In this document: piece by piece, positions 43,040 to 53,104 of the stretch
Numbering within the stretch: the first letter of the stretch is position 1
How the letters are laid out: each line of letters starts with the position of its first letter
Origin: Bacteroidota bacterium
Lineage (GTDB): Bacteria; Bacteroidota; Ignavibacteria; Ignavibacteriales; Ignavibacteriaceae
Length of the DNA: 57,802 bases
Direction of reading: 5' to 3'
NCBI GenBank assembly: GCA_021815365.1
Contig: JAKAGZ010000012.1
Span: 1-57,802 of the forward strand
Program-made: the position numbers and the translations under genes
The notes under the pieces: generated by a model
Told to the model about the DNA's origin: nothing
The model's input: only the letters and a program-made list of their open reading frames with translations
Databases searched by the model: none

Positions 43040-45038
43040 TTCGAGAGCAATTATTATAATAGTCTTTATTTTACTGGTCTTTGCAGCCCTGGTGATTAAA
43101 CTTGTTGATATTCAGATCGTCAGGAGTGAAGAATTAAAATATTATGCACAGAGACAGCAGACTAATCTGGAAAAGATTGATGCTGAAAGAGGAATGATTT
43201 ACGACAGGAATAATGTGCTTCTCGTTTACAACAGAAACGATTATTCTTTTTATCTTGATCTTCGGATGGTTTCAAACAAAGGGAAGAAAAAAATAGCTGA
43301 AAAATTTTCTTCTGTATTCGGCAAAAGTAAAAATTATTATTACAACCTGATGAGTGATTCGGGAAAAATAATTTGCCTTGAAAAGAAGGCACCCGGTGAA
43401 AAAGCATTCTTACTAACCAATTTTAAAATCAACGGATTATTTTATAAAGAAGATCCAACAAGAGTTTATCACTACGGTGATCTCGCTTCACACGTTTTAG
43501 GTTTCGTGGGAACTGAAGACCAGGGAGTTAATGGTATTGAAAAAGCTTTCGACAAACAACTGGGAGGCGAAAACGGAACCCGGCTTGTTGAAAGAGATGC
43601 TATCGGTGATATGATCACTGTTGCTGAAGAGGAAACTAAACCGGCTGTGCCCGGTGACAATCTTGTTCTTACTATTAATAAAACTTATCAGGCAATTCTT
43701 GAGGAAGAACTAAGGAAGGGCTTATCTGAATACGGCGGTACCGCTGCGATAGGAATTATTATGGATCCTAACACCGGGGAAATCCTTTCATTAGCAAACA
43801 TGAATGATTATGACCCCAATAAATATTGGGAATATTCTGATGATGAAAGAAGAAATAGAGCAGTGACCGACACGTATGAACCGGGTTCAACTTTTAAATC
43901 AATTACAATGGCAGCTCTCCTCGATCAAAAACTTGTTAATGAGAATGATAAAGTCTTTGTTGAAAATGGTAAGTATAAATTTAAAAACATATCTATTTTC
44001 GATACGCACAAACATTCCTGGCTGACCGTAAAAGGCGTGATGGAAGAGTCGAGCGACATCGGGATGGCTAAGTTAGTGCAGAATATTGATGATGATCTGT
44101 TCTATAAATATGTACGCGCTTTTGGCTTTGGTAATTATACTTCGACTGACTTACCGGGAGAAGTAAAAGGAAAACTGAAAAAACCAAATGAGTGGTCGCA
44201 GTTTACAAAGACATTTATGTCTTTTGGTTATGAAGTTGCTGTTACACCAATTCAATTGATTACTGCCTATTCAGCCATTATCAACGGTGGAATATTATAC
44301 CAGCCGCAATTAATTAAGAGAGAAGTTTCGCACAACGGCAAAATCGTTATGGAATTTTCTCCTAAAGAAGTCAGGACAGTAATTTCGCCTCAAACTTCCG
44401 CTGAGATGAGAAAAATACTTGTTGGTGTTGTCAAGAATGGCACAGGTCAAAATGCGAAGTTAGATTTTATAACAGTTGGCGGTAAGACAGGCACATCTCA
44501 AAAATTAATTAATGGAAGTTACTCAAAATCGGATTATAACTCTTCCTTCATAGGATTTTTCCCTGCTGAAAAACCCAAAATAATTTGCCTGATACTTGTC
44601 ATTTCACCTGAGAAAGGAAAATATGGAGGCTTTGTTGCTGCCCCAATCTTTAAAAACGTTGCGCAGAGAATTATAAATACCGATGTAAAATATTTCCAGG
44701 ATCAGCAGCCTGATCAAATGAAAAAGGGAAACGACCTTAAAGTTGTTTTTGCTGATAACAAAAAAAATGGAAAAGAAAATTTAGTGCCGGCAGGTAAGCC
44801 GGTAAAAATTTTAGGTGACAACCTGGGTGCTTTTGCAACTGATGAAATGCCCGACCTGATTAACTATAATTTAAGAGACGGAATAAAAATTCTGAACAGG
44901 CTGGGATTAAAATATAAAGTCAATGGCTCAGGAATAATTATTTCGCAGAGTATAAAAGCAGGCGAGAAAATTTCCAAGGGATTGTTGTGCAATATTGATT
45001 GTAAGGAAATCAAGATCAACGGTGCATCGGTATATTAA
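43032..45038 (+). CDS. ftsI: Division transpeptidase PBP3/FtsI with PASTA domain
   Basis: Septal peptidoglycan transpeptidase of 668 residues, one N-terminal helix, pedestal domain with the RGMIYDRNN box, and transpeptidase motifs STFK (S286 catalytic, K289), SSD (340-342) and KTG (485-487). The second motif is normally SxN; the third position here is Asp. A PASTA-like domain follows (about 610-660, MPDLINYNLRDGIKIL). It ends in TAATG overlapping murE by one base. Confidence 0.93.
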   Translation: MSNSRAIIIIVFILLVFAALVIKLVDIQIVRSEELKYYAQRQQTNLEKIDAERGMIYDRNNVLLVYNRNDYSFYLDLRMVSNKGKKKIAEKFSSVFGKSKNYYYNLMSDSGKIICLEKKAPGEKAFLLTNFKINGLFYKEDPTRVYHYGDLASHVLGFVGTEDQGVNGIEKAFDKQLGGENGTRLVERDAIGDMITVAEEETKPAVPGDNLVLTINKTYQAILEEELRKGLSEYGGTAAIGIIMDPNTGEILSLANMNDYDPNKYWEYSDDERRNRAVTDTYEPGSTFKSITMAALLDQKLVNENDKVFVENGKYKFKNISIFDTHKHSWLTVKGVMEESSDIGMAKLVQNIDDDLFYKYVRAFGFGNYTSTDLPGEVKGKLKKPNEWSQFTKTFMSFGYEVAVTPIQLITAYSAIINGGILYQPQLIKREVSHNGKIVMEFSPKEVRTVISPQTSAEMRKILVGVVKNGTGQNAKLDFITVGGKTGTSQKLINGSYSKSDYNSSFIGFFPAEKPKIICLILVISPEKGKYGGFVAAPIFKNVAQRIINTDVKYFQDQQPDQMKKGNDLKVVFADNKKNGKENLVPAGKPVKILGDNLGAFATDEMPDLINYNLRDGIKILNRLGLKYKVNGSGIIISQSIKAGEKISKGLLCNIDCKEIKINGASVY

Positions 45039-46501
45039 TGGAATTCACCCAATTATTAAATAGCGTTCATGCGATCCAGGTAGTTGGAGAAGTACAGAGG
45101 AAAGATGTTGCTTCGATTGTATATGATTCGAGAAAGGTTATAAAGAATTCGGTTTTTGTCGCGATTAAAGGATTTAATACTGACGGACATAAATTTATTA
45201 TGGATGCAATCAGTAAAGGCGCTCTTGCTATAGTCATCGAAGATAATAAAGCGGTGCCCGAAGATATTTTTATCCGGCAGGGTGTTGCAAAAGTTCTTGT
45301 GAAGGACAGCAGGGTGGCTCTGGCTGAGTTATCAAATTATTTTTTTAAAGAACCATCTAAAAAATTAAAGCTGATTGGAATTACCGGTACGAATGGAAAA
45401 ACAACAACATCATATTTCATTAAAAATATTTTAGAAACTGCCGGGAACAAAACAGGATTGACAGGAACAATAGCAAATTATATCGGAGAGGAAAAGCTTA
45501 ATGCTTCACTTACTACACCTGAATCGAATGACATGAACGAGATACTTCTGGAAATGTACAACAAGGGCTGCACTTACGCTGTTATGGAAGCTTCTTCTCA
45601 TTCATTGATTCTTAAGAGGACTTATAATCTGAATTTCAGTGCAGCAGTATTTACGAACATAACTTCCGATCACCTGGATTTTCACGAGAATTTTGAAAAC
45701 TATCTTAATGCAAAAAAAATACTCTTCGACTCCCTCACACAGTCTGCATTTGGTGTCTATAATACAGATGACAGGAGCAGTTCATTGCTGGTAAAAGATT
45801 CTAAGGCAAAGTTGTTTTCCTTTGGAACGGCATCAAATGCAGATTTTATTTTAAGGAATATTCAATACGATCTGAGCGGAACAAAGTTTACTATCGAATA
45901 TAAAGGGAGTCATTACCATGCTTCTACTTCGTTAGTCGGAGAATTTAATGCCTACAATGCAGGAGCTGCATTTGCTGTTACCGTTCTTCTGGGAGTGGAC
46001 GAACGGAAAGCGATTGAGGGAATTAAAAATACTTTGCAGGTTCCGGGAAGATTTGAGATTATAGGAAGCGGTGCAAAAAAAGTAATTGTAGATTATTCTC
46101 ATACAGCCGACAGCCTCGAAAAAACACTTGCTGCGATTAAAAAAATTGTAAGGAATCAGAACCCTGTTTATACGGTCTTTGGCTGCGGCGGCAACAGGGA
46201 CAAAACCAAACGACCAGTTATGGGAAAGATTGCTGCAAGCTACAGCAAAAAAGCAATCATAACTTCGGACAACCCAAGATTTGAAGACCCGTTTGAAATC
46301 ATTGATGAAATTAAGAGTGGAATTTCATCCGATAATTATGAAATTATTGAGGACAGAGAGCAGGCAATAAAAAAAGCGATCGAAATTTCTGAAGATAATG
46401 CTGTGATTTTAATTGCCGGGAAAGGACACGAAGATTACCAGGAAATAAAAGGGGTCAAAAAACATTTTTCAGACCAGGAAATAGCACGGAAATATTTGTG
46501 A
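45038..46501 (+). CDS. murE: UDP-MurNAc-tripeptide ligase (meso-DAP type)
   Basis: Mur ligase of 487 residues adding the third peptide residue. ATP loop GITGTNGKTTTSY, and DNPR at 411-414 (SDNPRFEDPF), the motif that marks meso-diaminopimelate specificity. EASSHSL and HTADSLEKTL are also present. It overlaps ftsI by 1 base and murF by 4. Confidence 0.95.
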   Translation: MEFTQLLNSVHAIQVVGEVQRKDVASIVYDSRKVIKNSVFVAIKGFNTDGHKFIMDAISKGALAIVIEDNKAVPEDIFIRQGVAKVLVKDSRVALAELSNYFFKEPSKKLKLIGITGTNGKTTTSYFIKNILETAGNKTGLTGTIANYIGEEKLNASLTTPESNDMNEILLEMYNKGCTYAVMEASSHSLILKRTYNLNFSAAVFTNITSDHLDFHENFENYLNAKKILFDSLTQSAFGVYNTDDRSSSLLVKDSKAKLFSFGTASNADFILRNIQYDLSGTKFTIEYKGSHYHASTSLVGEFNAYNAGAAFAVTVLLGVDERKAIEGIKNTLQVPGRFEIIGSGAKKVIVDYSHTADSLEKTLAAIKKIVRNQNPVYTVFGCGGNRDKTKRPVMGKIAASYSKKAIITSDNPRFEDPFEIIDEIKSGISSDNYEIIEDREQAIKKAIEISEDNAVILIAGKGHEDYQEIKGVKKHFSDQEIARKYL

Positions 46502-47913
46502 AGAAAATAAATCTGACACTTGAAGATATTTTTGAAATCCCCGGAGCCGTTGTCTATAATTCTGATAAGTATAGTGATATTGAGCTTGTTTCGATTGATT
46601 CAAGAAATATAAAAAAAGGTTCTTTGTTCATTGCTATTAAAGGTGAAAAGTTCGACGGTCACGATTTTGTAAGAGAAGTATTAAAAAAAAATGTATCTGC
46701 TGTGATGATAGATCAAAACAAATATAAAAATTTTTCCGACCTGGAACTGCCCGTCATTACTGTGAACGATACAACAAAAGCTCTTGGTGATCTTGCAAGA
46801 ATGTGGAGAAGGAAATTATACGCTATCTGCGGGTTAAATGTAATTGCCATTACGGGCAGTGCAGGCAAAACTTCAACAAAAGAAATGATCGCAGCAATGC
46901 TTGCTGAAAAATATAAGGTTAACAAAACCATTTTGAACAATAATAATCATATCGGCGTGCCTTTAACTATTCTCAGCACAAATGAAAAGCACCAGGTATT
47001 AGTGCTTGAGCTTGGAACGAACCATTTCGGAGAAATACAATATACTTCAAGTATCGCAGAACCTGATTACGCACTGATTACAAATATTGGCAGCTCACAC
47101 CTCGAGTTTTTAAAAAATAAAAGAGGTGTGCTGAAAGAAAAATTTGCTTTATTCGAGGAAACAATAAAAAACAACGGCACTCTTTTTATAAACCAGGATG
47201 ATCCGTTGCTCAAAAACTCTGTTAAAAATTATAACAGACAGATAACATATTCATTTAAATACAACTCTGATGTAAGGGGAGAATTAAAAGGGATTGACAA
47301 GAATGGGAAAGAGATTGTTGAGCTGAACTATAAAAATATAAACATAACAGGTGCTTTTGTTTACGGAGAGCAAAATGCAAGAAATCTGTTAGCATCATCT
47401 GCAGTTGCTTTCAGACTCGGGCTGAATAAAAATCAAATATTGAATGGAATAAAAAAAAATAAACCGATTGATAAGCGATTAACTATAAAAAATTACAAAA
47501 ATAAAATCACCCTGATTGACGATACTTATAATGCAAACCCGGAATCAATGAAATATGCAATTGAAACACTGAATAAAATCTCTGGCGGAAGAAAAAAAAT
47601 TGCTGTTCTTGGTGATATGTTCGAATTAGGAATTGAAAGCGAGAAATATCACATAGACCTTGCAAAAGTACTTGTGAAAAATAAAATAAATGAAGTTCAT
47701 TTAACCGGCGCAATGATGAAAAGTCTCTATTCAGAGCTGAGCAGCAAAAAAATATCCGGCACCTGCAAGGCGAAGCATTACGATGATAGAAAAAATCTTG
47801 AAAAATCTTTGTTGAGCTTAGGTTACAAAAATACAATCGTGCTGGTGAAAGGTTCACGCGGGATGAAGATGGAAGAATTTGTAAAAATTTTAGAGGGAAA
47901 AATTAAAGGCTGA
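46498..47913 (+). CDS. murF: UDP-MurNAc-pentapeptide synthetase
   Basis: Adds D-Ala-D-Ala to UDP-MurNAc-tripeptide, 471 residues. ATP loop AITGSAGKTSTKEMI, NNNNHIGVPLT and IDDTYNANPESM are family marks. The start is GTG within the murE stop overlap (GTGA). It ends TGATG into mraY. Confidence 0.95.
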   Translation: MKKINLTLEDIFEIPGAVVYNSDKYSDIELVSIDSRNIKKGSLFIAIKGEKFDGHDFVREVLKKNVSAVMIDQNKYKNFSDLELPVITVNDTTKALGDLARMWRRKLYAICGLNVIAITGSAGKTSTKEMIAAMLAEKYKVNKTILNNNNHIGVPLTILSTNEKHQVLVLELGTNHFGEIQYTSSIAEPDYALITNIGSSHLEFLKNKRGVLKEKFALFEETIKNNGTLFINQDDPLLKNSVKNYNRQITYSFKYNSDVRGELKGIDKNGKEIVELNYKNINITGAFVYGEQNARNLLASSAVAFRLGLNKNQILNGIKKNKPIDKRLTIKNYKNKITLIDDTYNANPESMKYAIETLNKISGGRKKIAVLGDMFELGIESEKYHIDLAKVLVKNKINEVHLTGAMMKSLYSELSSKKISGTCKAKHYDDRKNLEKSLLSLGYKNTIVLVKGSRGMKMEEFVKILEGKIKG

Positions 47914-49022
47914 TGCTTTACTATTTATTTGATTATATAAACAAAATTTTTAGCCCCCCGGGATTTAAAGTATTTCGTTACTTAACATTCCGGTCCGCCT
48001 TAGCAGCAATTACAGCGCTCATTCTTGCTTTTTACCTGGGACCGAAGATAATTAAAATTCTGGAGAAGCATCAGATCGGCGAAGCAAAAAAAGCAGATGG
48101 GCCAAAGTCTCATTGGTCAAAAGCAGGAACGCCTACTATGGGCGGCGTGATACTGATTATTTCAATAGTGATTCCAGTTTTAATGTGGGCTGAGTTAAAG
48201 AGCATGTATGTTATCCTGATTTTAGCAGGAACAGTATGGCTTAGCGGAGTTGGCTTTCTTGATGATTATTTAAAAGTGATCAAAAAATTACCAAACGGAT
48301 TAATAGCAAGATACAAACTTCTAGGTCAGTTTCTGGTTGGTTTGATCATCGGGTGTGTAATTTATTTTAGTCCTGAGTTTAAGGAGTTCGGTACAATCAC
48401 TACAGTTCCTTTTTTGAAAAATGTAAGTCTTGATCTTTCAGTTTTTTATATACCGTCTGTAATATTTATAGTTACAGCAACATCGAACGCAGTAAATTTA
48501 ACGGATGGTCTCGATGGTCTTGCAATAGGTGTGACAACAATAGTGATGCTCGCTCTTGCTGTCATTGCCTATGTAAGCGGTAACGCAATTTATGCGAAAT
48601 ATTTGAATATCATTTATCTGCCGGGTGCCGGCGAACTGACGGTTTTTATTTCTGCAATGATAGGTGCATCGCTGGGATTTCTTTGGTTTAATTCGTACCC
48701 CGCGCAGGTCTTTATGGGTGATACCGGCTCGCTTGCTTTGGGCGGCGCATTTGGAATTCTATCTGTGCTGATAAAAAAAGAATTGCTCATTCCGATTCTC
48801 GGCGGCATCTTTTTTATGGAAACAATTTCAGTCATAACACAAAGATTGTATTTCAAATATACAAAGAAAAAATACGGAGAAGGCAGAAGGATCTTTAAAA
48901 TGGCCCCGGTTCATCATCATTTTGAAATGCTCGGATGGCCCGAGCCGAAAATAGTAACCAGGTTTTATATAATTGCGATAATTCTTGCAATTATAAGCCT
49001 TGCTTCATTTAAGATACGCTAA
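47913..49022 (+). CDS. mraY: Phospho-MurNAc-pentapeptide transferase
   Basis: Ten-helix inner membrane enzyme making lipid I, 369 residues. The catalytic GFLDDYLKV (DD), the NLTDGLDGLA block and the APVHHHFE cytosolic loop are intact. It shares one base with murF (TGATG) and one with murD (TAATG). Confidence 0.96.
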   Translation: MLYYLFDYINKIFSPPGFKVFRYLTFRSALAAITALILAFYLGPKIIKILEKHQIGEAKKADGPKSHWSKAGTPTMGGVILIISIVIPVLMWAELKSMYVILILAGTVWLSGVGFLDDYLKVIKKLPNGLIARYKLLGQFLVGLIIGCVIYFSPEFKEFGTITTVPFLKNVSLDLSVFYIPSVIFIVTATSNAVNLTDGLDGLAIGVTTIVMLALAVIAYVSGNAIYAKYLNIIYLPGAGELTVFISAMIGASLGFLWFNSYPAQVFMGDTGSLALGGAFGILSVLIKKELLIPILGGIFFMETISVITQRLYFKYTKKKYGEGRRIFKMAPVHHHFEMLGWPEPKIVTRFYIIAIILAIISLASFKIR

Positions 49023-50368
49023 TGGAAATTCCAGGGAAAAAAATATCGGTTATCGGTGCAGTCAGAAGCGGAACTGGAGCTGCAAAATTAATTAAAAGAT
49101 TGGACGGAAAACCGTTTGTAAGTGACTCCGGCGATTTAAAAAAACTGGAGAAGCAAATAAAAATTCTGAAAGACAATGAAATTGAATTTGAGACTGGCAG
49201 GCATTCAGATAAAGTTTATGATTGTGACCTTATGGTTGTAAGCCCTGGAGTTCCTTTAAATTCAAAGGTGATTTTGACTGCAAAAGAAAAAAATATAAAA
49301 ATGATCAGTGAGGTAGAGCTGGCATCTGTTTTCTGCAAAGGGAATATAATTGCTATTACCGGCACCAACGGGAAAACCACCACGACGAGTTTGTGCGGTC
49401 ATCTTTTAAAAACCTGCGGCGCAAAAACTTATGTCGTTGGAAATATCGGCGATGCATTTTCGGAAGTTGCTTTGGAAGTAAAAAAAGATGAATTCGTTGT
49501 GCTCGAGGTTTCGAGCTTCCAGCTTGATTTGATAGATACCTTTAAACCAAAAGCTGCAGCAATTTTAAATATTACCCCCGACCACCTGAACAGATATGAA
49601 AATAAATTTGAAAATTATGTTTACTCGAAGTTCAGAATTTTTAAGAATCAGGACAATTCAGATTATTTAATACTTAATAAAGATGATAAGACAATAAATA
49701 AATTTTTGTCGCCGCACGAAAGCAACGATTTATATTTCTCTTTAAATGAGGTGCAGGACAATGGTTGTTTCAGGCTGAACGAAAAAATTATTTATAACAA
49801 AAAAGGTAAAAAGGAATTTGAGTGCGATGTGACAGATATCCCGATTCCCGGAGAGCACAACATTGCAAATGCAATGGCGGCAATTAGTGCGTTAAAAATA
49901 TTCGGTTTCGATAATGAAAAAATAAAAGAAGGATTAAAAACTTTTAAGGGTGTTGAGCACAGGCTTGAATTTGTACGCGAACTGGACGGAGTCAAATATA
50001 TAAATGATTCCAAAGCTACAAACGTTGATTCAGTCTGGTACGCCCTGAGAAGTTTTAGTGAACCAGTATTTTTAATACTCGGAGGTCAGGACAAAGGAAA
50101 TGACTACAACCAGATAAAAGATCTGGTAATTGAAAAAGTTGAAAAGATCTATGCAATAGGTTCATCTGCAGATATTATTTTTAATTTTTTTCATAAAGAC
50201 GTAAAAGTTGAAATTAAAAACACTCTGCAGGAAGCTATTATTTCAGCAAACAAAGAAGCCAGGCAAGGAGAGATCGTTTTACTATCTCCTGCCTGCGCCA
50301 GCTTTGATCAGTTTGAAGATTACCAGCACAGGGGAAGGGTATTTAAAGAATTTGTAAATAACTTGTAA
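49022..50368 (+). CDS. murD: UDP-MurNAc-L-Ala:D-Glu ligase
   Basis: Adds D-Glu to UDP-MurNAc-L-Ala in the cytosol, 448 residues. N-terminal Rossmann VIGAVRSGTGAAKLI, ATP loop AITGTNGKTTTTSL, the VLEVSSFQLD region, HNIANAMAAISA and NDSKATN with the late LLSPACASFDQF motif. Followed by a 20-base gap before ftsW, the largest gap so far in the operon. Confidence 0.96.
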   Translation: MEIPGKKISVIGAVRSGTGAAKLIKRLDGKPFVSDSGDLKKLEKQIKILKDNEIEFETGRHSDKVYDCDLMVVSPGVPLNSKVILTAKEKNIKMISEVELASVFCKGNIIAITGTNGKTTTTSLCGHLLKTCGAKTYVVGNIGDAFSEVALEVKKDEFVVLEVSSFQLDLIDTFKPKAAAILNITPDHLNRYENKFENYVYSKFRIFKNQDNSDYLILNKDDKTINKFLSPHESNDLYFSLNEVQDNGCFRLNEKIIYNKKGKKEFECDVTDIPIPGEHNIANAMAAISALKIFGFDNEKIKEGLKTFKGVEHRLEFVRELDGVKYINDSKATNVDSVWYALRSFSEPVFLILGGQDKGNDYNQIKDLVIEKVEKIYAIGSSADIIFNFFHKDVKVEIKNTLQEAIISANKEARQGEIVLLSPACASFDQFEDYQHRGRVFKEFVNNL

Positions 50369-50388
50369 GCATTTGGCTTAATTTATAA

Positions 50389-51525
50389 ATGAAAAAATTA
50401 GGATTAACAATATTTCTTGACGCTTTTGCATTGATGCTGCTTGGGCTTATCATTGTTATGAGTGCAAGCAGCACTTACAGCGTTATAAGGTTTGACAGTC
50501 TGTTTCATTTATTCAATTCACACCTGTTCAAAGTTATTGTTGGAATTGGAGTGATGATAGTGTTCAGTGCGCTGCCTTACGAAATTTATAAAGAATACAG
50601 TAAACCGGCTATAATTGTTATTGCAATAGTGCTGCTGCTGACTTTATTCTTTGCACAGAATATCAAAGGTGCGGGCAGATGGATAAACATCGGATTCTTT
50701 TCATTCCAGCCGGCAGATGTTGCAAAGCTTATTTTGATCATTCATCTTGCTGCACTTATCGAAGACAAGGGTGAGGCGATCAGAGATTATAAAGAAGGAT
50801 TTCTCTACTTGCTTTTCTGGGTGGTGATAATTTCTGTGCTGATATTAATTCAGCCGAATGTAAGCAACGGTATTTTGCTTGTCCTTATTTCTTTTGTGAT
50901 GCTTTATATCGGCGGAGCTAAGGTTACACATCTTTTCGGTTCAGCAATAATGTTTCTTATTGGTAGTGGGATAGCAATAATGTTGTTTGCACATTCAAGG
51001 GAAAGAATATTTACATTCTTAAACGCTGTAAAGCACGGAGGAACGGCAAACATCCAGGTAAAGCAGGCTTTGTTAGGATTGGGTAGCGGAGGAATTTTCG
51101 GCGTTGGTGTTGGTCATAGCATGCAAAGCAATTTATTTCTACCTGAATCTTATGGTGATTTTATTTTTGCAATCATCGGTGAAGAGCTTGGGTTTATCGG
51201 CTCAGTTATAGTTTTGGTTAGCTATTTGGTTTTGTTTACAGCAGGAATTTTAATTGCAAAGAAAACTAAAGACACATTCGGTCAGCTTCTTGCATTCGGA
51301 ATCACCTTTTCGATAATCCTTTATGCTTTTATCAATGCAGCAGTCGCAACCGGGTTAGTGCCTACAACAGGACTGCCCCTGCCTTTCATAAGTTACGGAG
51401 GCACTTCACTGATTTTGTTATGTGCATCGGTTGGAATTTTGGTGAACATTGCATATACAAATGCTAAAAAAGAAAATGCAGTAAATATCATTCCTTCAAC
51501 TTCTGTTATGAATGAAGGAGAATGA
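50389..51525 (+). CDS. ftsW: FtsW septal peptidoglycan polymerase (SEDS)
   Basis: Integral membrane SEDS-family glycosyltransferase of 378 residues, about ten helices. RWINIGFFSFQPADVAKL, NLFLPESYGDFIFAIIGEELG (catalytic Asp region) and TGLPLPFISYGGTS are family motifs. The C-terminus is short and hydrophilic. It overlaps murG by 4 bases. Confidence 0.95.
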   Translation: MKKLGLTIFLDAFALMLLGLIIVMSASSTYSVIRFDSLFHLFNSHLFKVIVGIGVMIVFSALPYEIYKEYSKPAIIVIAIVLLLTLFFAQNIKGAGRWINIGFFSFQPADVAKLILIIHLAALIEDKGEAIRDYKEGFLYLLFWVVIISVLILIQPNVSNGILLVLISFVMLYIGGAKVTHLFGSAIMFLIGSGIAIMLFAHSRERIFTFLNAVKHGGTANIQVKQALLGLGSGGIFGVGVGHSMQSNLFLPESYGDFIFAIIGEELGFIGSVIVLVSYLVLFTAGILIAKKTKDTFGQLLAFGITFSIILYAFINAAVATGLVPTTGLPLPFISYGGTSLILLCASVGILVNIAYTNAKKENAVNIIPSTSVMNEGE

Positions 51526-52628
51526 TGAGTGGAAAGAAAACTAAATACAGATTTTTGTTTGCCGGCGGAGGTACGGGAGGTCACTTGTTTCCCGCAGTTG
51601 CAGTTGCAGAAAAAATCAGATCGTTCGTTCCTGAAGCAGAGATATTGTTCGTCGGCACAAAATCTAAAATTGAAGGGAATGTTGTTCCGCAGCTTGGTTA
51701 TGGCTTCAGTTCTATTTGGATCAAAGGTTTTTCGAGAAAGTTCAATGCTGAAAATTTATTGTTCCCTGTAAAATTAATTGTTTCAATAATACAGTCAATA
51801 ATGATTAGTATGAAATTTAAACCGAAAGTAGCGATAGGAACAGGCGGATACGTCTCAGGCCCGGCTATTTTTGGCGCTTCGGTTACAGGTGCAAAAATTA
51901 TTTTGCTTGAACAGAACAGCTACCCCGGGGTGACAACCCGGTTATTAGAAAAATACGCTGATGAAATACACATCAGCTTTGACGATTCAAAAAAATATTT
52001 CAGAGATAAAGAGAAATTGTTATTGACCGGCAACCCTGTCAGAGAAAACCTGAAGCTGATTCAGAAAGAAGAAGCAAAAAAATATTTCGGGTTAAATCCT
52101 GCAAAAAAAACTTTGCTGGTTCTTGGCGGAAGTCTCGGCGCAAGATCAATTAATCTGGCAGTTGCATCGTCTGTTAAAAGATTTGAAGGATCAGGTATCC
52201 AGGTAATCTGGCAGACAGGAAAGAATGATTTTGAAGAATTCAGAAATTCTGAATCAGAAAGCACTAAAGTCTTTCCCTTTATTGATAGAATGGATTTTGC
52301 ATATTCTGCAAGTGATCTTTTGCTTGCCCGAGCAGGAGGTATAACAATTGCAGAAATTCTGACGCTGGGGGTTCCCTGCATTTTGGTCCCCTCACCCAAT
52401 GTTGCAGAGAATCACCAGCACTTTAATGCGAAATCACTTTTTGATAAGGATGCAGCAGTATTTGTTTCGGACACAGAATTAAAAGAAAGAATCTTTAGCG
52501 AGGTTTTTTCTCTGATAAATAATGATGAAAGGCTTTCTGTTTTGCACAAGAATTCATTGAACCTTGCAAAACCGAATGCTGCAAAGATCATCGCACAAAA
52601 CGCTATAAAATATGCAGAAGCTTTATGA
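51522..52628 (+). CDS. murG: UDP-GlcNAc:lipid I glycosyltransferase
   Basis: Peripheral membrane GT-B enzyme making lipid II, 368 residues. The N-terminal FAGGGTGGHLFPAVAVAE loop, GTGGYVSGPA, LEQNSYPGVTT, GGSLGARSIN and RAGGITIAEI are intact, the last binding UDP-GlcNAc. It overlaps ftsW and the unknown membrane gene by 4 bases each. Confidence 0.96.
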   Translation: MMSGKKTKYRFLFAGGGTGGHLFPAVAVAEKIRSFVPEAEILFVGTKSKIEGNVVPQLGYGFSSIWIKGFSRKFNAENLLFPVKLIVSIIQSIMISMKFKPKVAIGTGGYVSGPAIFGASVTGAKIILLEQNSYPGVTTRLLEKYADEIHISFDDSKKYFRDKEKLLLTGNPVRENLKLIQKEEAKKYFGLNPAKKTLLVLGGSLGARSINLAVASSVKRFEGSGIQVIWQTGKNDFEEFRNSESESTKVFPFIDRMDFAYSASDLLLARAGGITIAEILTLGVPCILVPSPNVAENHQHFNAKSLFDKDAAVFVSDTELKERIFSEVFSLINNDERLSVLHKNSLNLAKPNAAKIIAQNAIKYAEAL

Positions 52629-53104
52629 GCAACGAAGCAGAAAATAAAAAAGAAATTTTCAAATATAATATGTCGTTTTACTATCAATCGACAATTATAT
52701 ACTTCGTAGCATTTTTGCTTTACGCTCTGATCCGGGGTGAGTTTGTTGAAGACTCTTTCACGCTGATTACGAGAGACCCGATAATTTATTTTTTTGCAAT
52801 TATAGTTCTTGTTTCTCTTGCTGCTCTTCTGTTCAACGTATATAAGAACAAGTACCTTGCCTTTGATGATAAGAGCTTAGTATTTGTCAACAGGTTCAGG
52901 ACGAAAGAATTCAGGCTTGAAAATATTGTAAGGATCAGAATATCAAGCAGTAAGGACAAAGAGAAAAACGGAGCTTTCAGAATTGTAAGAATAAAATTAA
53001 ATAACAGGAAGAGACCTCTCGTGATAAGACCTTATGATTACGAAAACGGGAAAGATTTATTAAAGAAATTTCAGGATATAAAATCTAAAATAGAGAATCA
53101 CTGA
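52625..53104 (+). CDS. Unknown two-helix membrane protein in dcw operon (PH-like tail)
   Basis: Protein of 159 residues with two membrane helices (about 21-42 and 55-76) and a cytosolic C-terminal domain of beta strands and a last helix (LAFDDKSLVFVNRFRTKEFRLE, split around the FDDKSL core) resembling bacterial PH-like domains. I do not recognise it as a named Mur or Fts protein. It overlaps murG by 4 bases and murC by 1, so expression is coupled to both. An adaptor role in division or cell-wall synthesis is an inference from position only. Confidence 0.6.
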   Translation: MSNEAENKKEIFKYNMSFYYQSTIIYFVAFLLYALIRGEFVEDSFTLITRDPIIYFFAIIVLVSLAALLFNVYKNKYLAFDDKSLVFVNRFRTKEFRLENIVRIRISSSKDKEKNGAFRIVRIKLNNRKRPLVIRPYDYENGKDLLKKFQDIKSKIENH

